64,000 nt of DNA, from the NCBI RefSeq assembly GCF_010365285.1, contig NZ_CP048287.1, forward strand, positions 1 to 64,000, read 5' to 3'. Under the pieces are notes generated by a model. It was not told the DNA's origin, made no database searches, and worked only from the letters and a program-made list of their open reading frames with translations. Position 1 is the stretch's first letter. Every line of letters begins with the position of its first letter. Origin of the DNA: Paenibacillus rhizovicinus (GTDB lineage: Bacteria > Bacillota > Bacilli > Paenibacillales > Paenibacillaceae). Made by a program: the position numbers and the translations under genes. Shown piece by piece: positions 61,612-64,000 of the stretch.

Positions 61612-62004
61612 ATGAGTAAAAACAGAAAGGTCATACTCGCTAGTGTCGGTGTTCTATTAGCCTTAATCGTTGCGGTTCTGATGATTCGAGATCCGGCACC
61701 CAAGGTAAAACAGGCGACGCCTCCGAAGATTGAAACGCCGGCTCCGACGCAGAAACCCGCTCCAGTGACGACCGACAAAGACATGGACGATTCGCACCAA
61801 GTTGTCGCTGGAATCATAGATGATGCATCAAATGTTGTATCTGAGAAGGCTCCGGGCGTTTGGAAACGCATGGTTGACTATTGGAACTGGTTGATGGAGT
61901 TTGACGCCAAGTATGCAATCATACTTATAGTCGTTGGGGTGGTGGTAGTAGGGGTCATTGTCAATGGAAATAACGCAAGCAAAGGCAAGCGAAAACAACA
62001 CTAG
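61612..62004 (+). CDS. Small two-helix membrane protein of the transfer operon
   Basis: 130 residues: an N-terminal helix (VILASVGVLLALIVAVLMI, about 7-25), a Pro/Lys/Thr-rich linker (TPPKIETPAPTQKPAPVTT), a soluble part and a second helix (YAIILIVVGVVVVGVIV) with a basic tail. GGGAGGAGG precedes ATG 61612. No family is named with confidence; the position before tcpC suggests a structural subunit of the transfer channel. Confidence 0.65.
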   Translation: MSKNRKVILASVGVLLALIVAVLMIRDPAPKVKQATPPKIETPAPTQKPAPVTTDKDMDDSHQVVAGIIDDASNVVSEKAPGVWKRMVDYWNWLMEFDAKYAIILIVVGVVVVGVIVNGNNASKGKRKQH

Positions 62005-62019
62005 GCAGGTGAGATACGT

Positions 62020-63153
62020 TTGGCGTTCTTTAAAAAAAAGAATACGAGTGGTGATGATCCTTCAGAGGTGAAGACGTCCTCCAAGGTGAAGAAGGAACCA
62101 AAGCCGAAAAAGGACAAGTCAATCAAGCCGCGGGCTCCAAAAGCAATGGCCGCTAAAAAAGTGGTTCGGACATTCTTCTGGATATTTGCGAGTCTTTTGC
62201 TCTTAAAAGGCGCAATAGCCTTTGCCCAAGGTAACCGGACGATTAACCAAACAATTGTAGAGGGAAATACGACTCCGATTATCGCTGATTCAGTAAAGGG
62301 CTTCGCAGCCGATTTTGCGACTGAATACTTCACCTGGGATTCGAACTTTGTGAGCGATCGTACAACTCGACTTTCAAATTTCATTAAGGGCATTGATCCT
62401 GATATGGGGTTAAAGAATTTCGACGTTAAAGGTTCCAGCAAAGTAATATCTGCCGAAATTTACGGTACGAATCAAATTGATCAAAAGCATATCGACGTGA
62501 CGGTCGTCGTTTGGCGGGATGTTCAAAAACTTCCGGATCAATTACTCGAGGCTCAGGGAAAAGCTGTCATGCCACCTGTTGTGAAAAAGAAGACCTACAT
62601 GATCGTCCCCGTAACCTTGGCGGAAGAGGGGCCTGTCATCCAATCTTATCCGCGATTCGTCTCTGAGCAGCAAAGAGGGGAGACCGTTGAAGATGTTTCG
62701 ACCGGAAAGCTTGTTGGTGACGAGGATCTGATCAACAAAAGCAAGGAGCTCGCTGATAGCTATCTCCGCTCTTGGTATGAGGGGAATGCAGGACAACTCC
62801 GATACTTTTACTCGGATACCGTAAAGGCGCCCGTTGTAATTCAAAAGTCGGCTTTCACTTATCAGAAAATCGATAAGGTATCGGTTTATGAGCTACCGGC
62901 TGGAATAGGAGAAGAGACAAAGTATCGTATTGAAGCTAACGTCCTCGTAAATAGCGATATTGACGAACCGTTTGCAAATTCCTGGAATCTTGAGGTCGTA
63001 CAGCAGGATGGTCGTCTATATGTTCTTTCAAATGGTATTATCACTCCAACAGATGCAGTAGCCACCGCTGAGGAAACTAAGAAGGATCCCGCTCCAGTGG
63101 AATCTGAAAGTACATCAACTGACAACAAGACCATCCCCAAAACAGAAGAATAG
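62020..63153 (+). CDS. tcpC: TcpC/ConB-like conjugation protein (VirB8-like)
   Basis: 377 residues from TTG 62020. A highly basic cytosolic start (KKNTSGDD ... KKDKSIKPRAPKAMAAKK) precedes one helix (TFFWIFASLLLLKGAIAF, about 51-68). Two NTF2-like domains follow (about 95-210 and 240-345), as in TcpC/ConB, and a Thr/Ser/Glu tail. The protein links the membrane channel to the cell-wall side. The family match is by architecture and neighbours. Confidence 0.82.
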   Translation: MAFFKKKNTSGDDPSEVKTSSKVKKEPKPKKDKSIKPRAPKAMAAKKVVRTFFWIFASLLLLKGAIAFAQGNRTINQTIVEGNTTPIIADSVKGFAADFATEYFTWDSNFVSDRTTRLSNFIKGIDPDMGLKNFDVKGSSKVISAEIYGTNQIDQKHIDVTVVVWRDVQKLPDQLLEAQGKAVMPPVVKKKTYMIVPVTLAEEGPVIQSYPRFVSEQQRGETVEDVSTGKLVGDEDLINKSKELADSYLRSWYEGNAGQLRYFYSDTVKAPVVIQKSAFTYQKIDKVSVYELPAGIGEETKYRIEANVLVNSDIDEPFANSWNLEVVQQDGRLYVLSNGIITPTDAVATAEETKKDPAPVESESTSTDNKTIPKTEE

Positions 63154-63185
63154 TAGTATATCAGTTTATTAAATAACTAATATGA
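63151..63185 (+). promoter_or_regulatory. AT-rich TATTAGT-type motif (inverted) upstream of the TcpD-like gene
   Basis: TATCAGTTTATTAAATAACTAATATG lies 25-60 nt before ATG 63210 and resembles the motif upstream of other units of the element. Confidence 0.4.
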
Positions 63186-63209
63186 GAATTGAAGGGAGAT
63201 TTACCACAA

Positions 63210-63512
63210 ATGAAAAATCAAAAAGCTCAATTGGCTCTCCGTGTAGCTTTGCTTTCTTTGACTATCTTCGCTATCGTTGCACCGGCCGCATTCGCTGATA
63301 CACCTGGAGCAAAACTAGGCGGCTCAATCACCTCCAACGTAAACTCGTTGATCCCGGCTGTACTTGGCTGTATCGGCCTATTCTTCCTCGTCACCCGCGA
63401 CTGGTTCAAAATGTTCAGTGCATTCGGTATTACGCTGCTCGTAGCTATTTTCATGAACTGGACATGGGTTCAAGGCATTGCCACTAGACTCTACACCAGC
63501 TTCTTTGCTTAA
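63210..63512 (+). CDS. Small membrane protein, TcpD-like
   Basis: 100 residues from ATG 63210 with AAGGGAG 11 nt upstream. A signal-like helix (LRVALLSLTIFAIVAPAAFAD) is followed by two helices (LIPAVLGCIGLFFLVT and FGITLLVAIFMNWTW). Size and place between tcpC and tcpE fit a TcpD/VirB2-like subunit, but sequence alone does not prove it. Confidence 0.6.
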   Translation: MKNQKAQLALRVALLSLTIFAIVAPAAFADTPGAKLGGSITSNVNSLIPAVLGCIGLFFLVTRDWFKMFSAFGITLLVAIFMNWTWVQGIATRLYTSFFA

Positions 63513-63515
63513 TCG

Positions 63516-63920
63516 ATGAGCGATAAGAATGAAACACCGCGGGTCACGGTTTCAAATTATACGAGGATTTGGAATCTTGATTTTGTGATATACGCGTTAG
63601 AGGGGAAGAAGCTGCCGATCCCGGCAAACCTGAAAGTCGTCGGCATCTTCTTCGTTTGTCAATTTGTTTTCTGGATTTTAGGAAAGACCATTTTCTTCTT
63701 CCTGCCATTCTCATACAACCATATTCTGTTTCCAATCGGGGCAACATGGCTGATCGCAAAACAGAAGCTTGATGGAAAAGCGCCTCATAAATGGCTCCTT
63801 GGGATGATCTTCTATTGGATGCGCCCCAAGCGGCTTCACCGATATCGGAAATTTGAGCACATGAAGCATTATACGTACAGCAGTAAAGTGGTTTATCGCA
63901 AGGAGAGGGAGCGTGCTTAG
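63516..63920 (+). CDS. tcpE: TcpE-family conjugation membrane protein
   Basis: 134 residues: VSNYTRIWNLDFVIYALEGKKLPIPANLK matches the TcpE/ConC opening ('Y--IW----IY-----LP-P'). Two helices follow (VVGIFFVCQFVFWILGKTI and the segment LFPIGATWLIAKQ), then a basic WMRPKRLHRYRKFEH tail. It starts 3 nt after the previous stop. TcpE is a membrane component of the Gram-positive transfer channel. Confidence 0.85.
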   Translation: MSDKNETPRVTVSNYTRIWNLDFVIYALEGKKLPIPANLKVVGIFFVCQFVFWILGKTIFFFLPFSYNHILFPIGATWLIAKQKLDGKAPHKWLLGMIFYWMRPKRLHRYRKFEHMKHYTYSSKVVYRKERERA

Positions 63921-63952
63921 CGCGCCCCTTTTTTTACAAGGAGGGTTAGACA

Positions 63953-64000
63953 TTGGCACTGACTGCGAAGAAAAAAGTTAATAAAGTGAAAATTGAATTT
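63953..64000 (+). CDS. Start of the next transfer gene (truncated by the window end)
   Basis: TTG 63953 with AAGGAGGG upstream opens a frame of 16 codons (LALTAKKKVNKVKIEF) running off the window. By operon order the product is probably the VirB4/TcpF-type ATPase, but nothing in these codons proves it. Confidence 0.5.
   Translation, partial: MALTAKKKVNKVKIEF

Noticed and set aside
1-64000. CRISPR arrays, rRNA and tRNA genes
   Set aside because: No regularly spaced repeats with cas genes and no rRNA or tRNA signatures were recognised by eye; a tRNAscan-SE and Infernal run would settle the RNA genes.

Overview
The window looks like DNA of a low-to-mid GC endospore-forming Firmicute, most probably a Paenibacillaceae member. 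The reasons are strong AGGAGG-type ribosome sites with frequent GTG and TTG starts, lipoboxes on the periplasmic-type copper proteins, a copper-amine-oxidase-N 'stalk' protein, and Gram-positive Tcp-type conjugation proteins. This placement is inference. No rRNA or tRNA was recognised.

Region 1 (1-13.2 kb) starts with a trypsin-like protease that appears frameshifted, a large perfect inverted repeat and a sigma-54 activator remnant. It then carries a nitrous-oxide-reductase accessory and copper/haem locus. The minus-strand operon runs YtkA-type lipoprotein > nosD > nosL > nosY > nosF > ResA-like thioredoxin > NarL-type regulator. Around it lie a SCO1 protein, two more YtkA-like proteins, a membrane cytochrome c, a DsbD/TauE-like membrane protein, a PepSY membrane protein, an OmpR-type regulator and a NarL-type histidine kinase. 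nosZ itself is not in the window.

Region 2 (13.2-24 kb) is a scarred accessory zone. It holds a CoiA-like nuclease gene, a complete IS256-family element with an 8-bp target duplication, glycosyltransferase debris, a DUF4238 protein, a frameshifted tyrosine recombinase, twin hairpins, a possible metalloprotein and a membrane diguanylate cyclase.

Region 3 (24-50.5 kb) is a Tad/Flp-like pilus locus. A prepilin peptidase on the plus strand faces a ~22-kb minus-strand gene array: two TadE-like pseudopilins, three tandem mini-pilins (one easily overlooked), TadC, TadB, TadA ATPase, CpaB-like, two TadZ-like proteins, a replication-relaxation protein, an S1-domain protein, a HD-GYP phosphodiesterase, a stalk protein and a giant secreted PKD-type protein. 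A 2,598-bp group II intron splits the giant protein's gene in phase between two codons. Next to the locus, a cyclic-di-GMP-I riboswitch precedes an unusual XRE-LytTR fusion regulator, which converges on an agr-like membrane sensor fragment.

Region 4 (50.5-64 kb) is a conjugative, plasmid-like backbone: a VirD4/TcpA-type coupling ATPase, a MerR-like coiled-coil protein, a KfrA-like coiled-coil protein, a ParR/ParM actin-type partition pair, a second replication-relaxation protein, and the start of a Tcp operon (TcpC, small membrane proteins, TcpE) that runs off the end. A complete IS3-family element has split a bidirectional terminator in two.

The most interesting idea is that regions 3 and 4 are one mobile element joining a Tad-like pilus, conjugation and actin-based partition to cyclic-di-GMP control (synthase, phosphodiesterase and riboswitch). 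Six of its transcription units share an AT-rich TATTAGT-type motif 25-80 nt upstream of the start codon.
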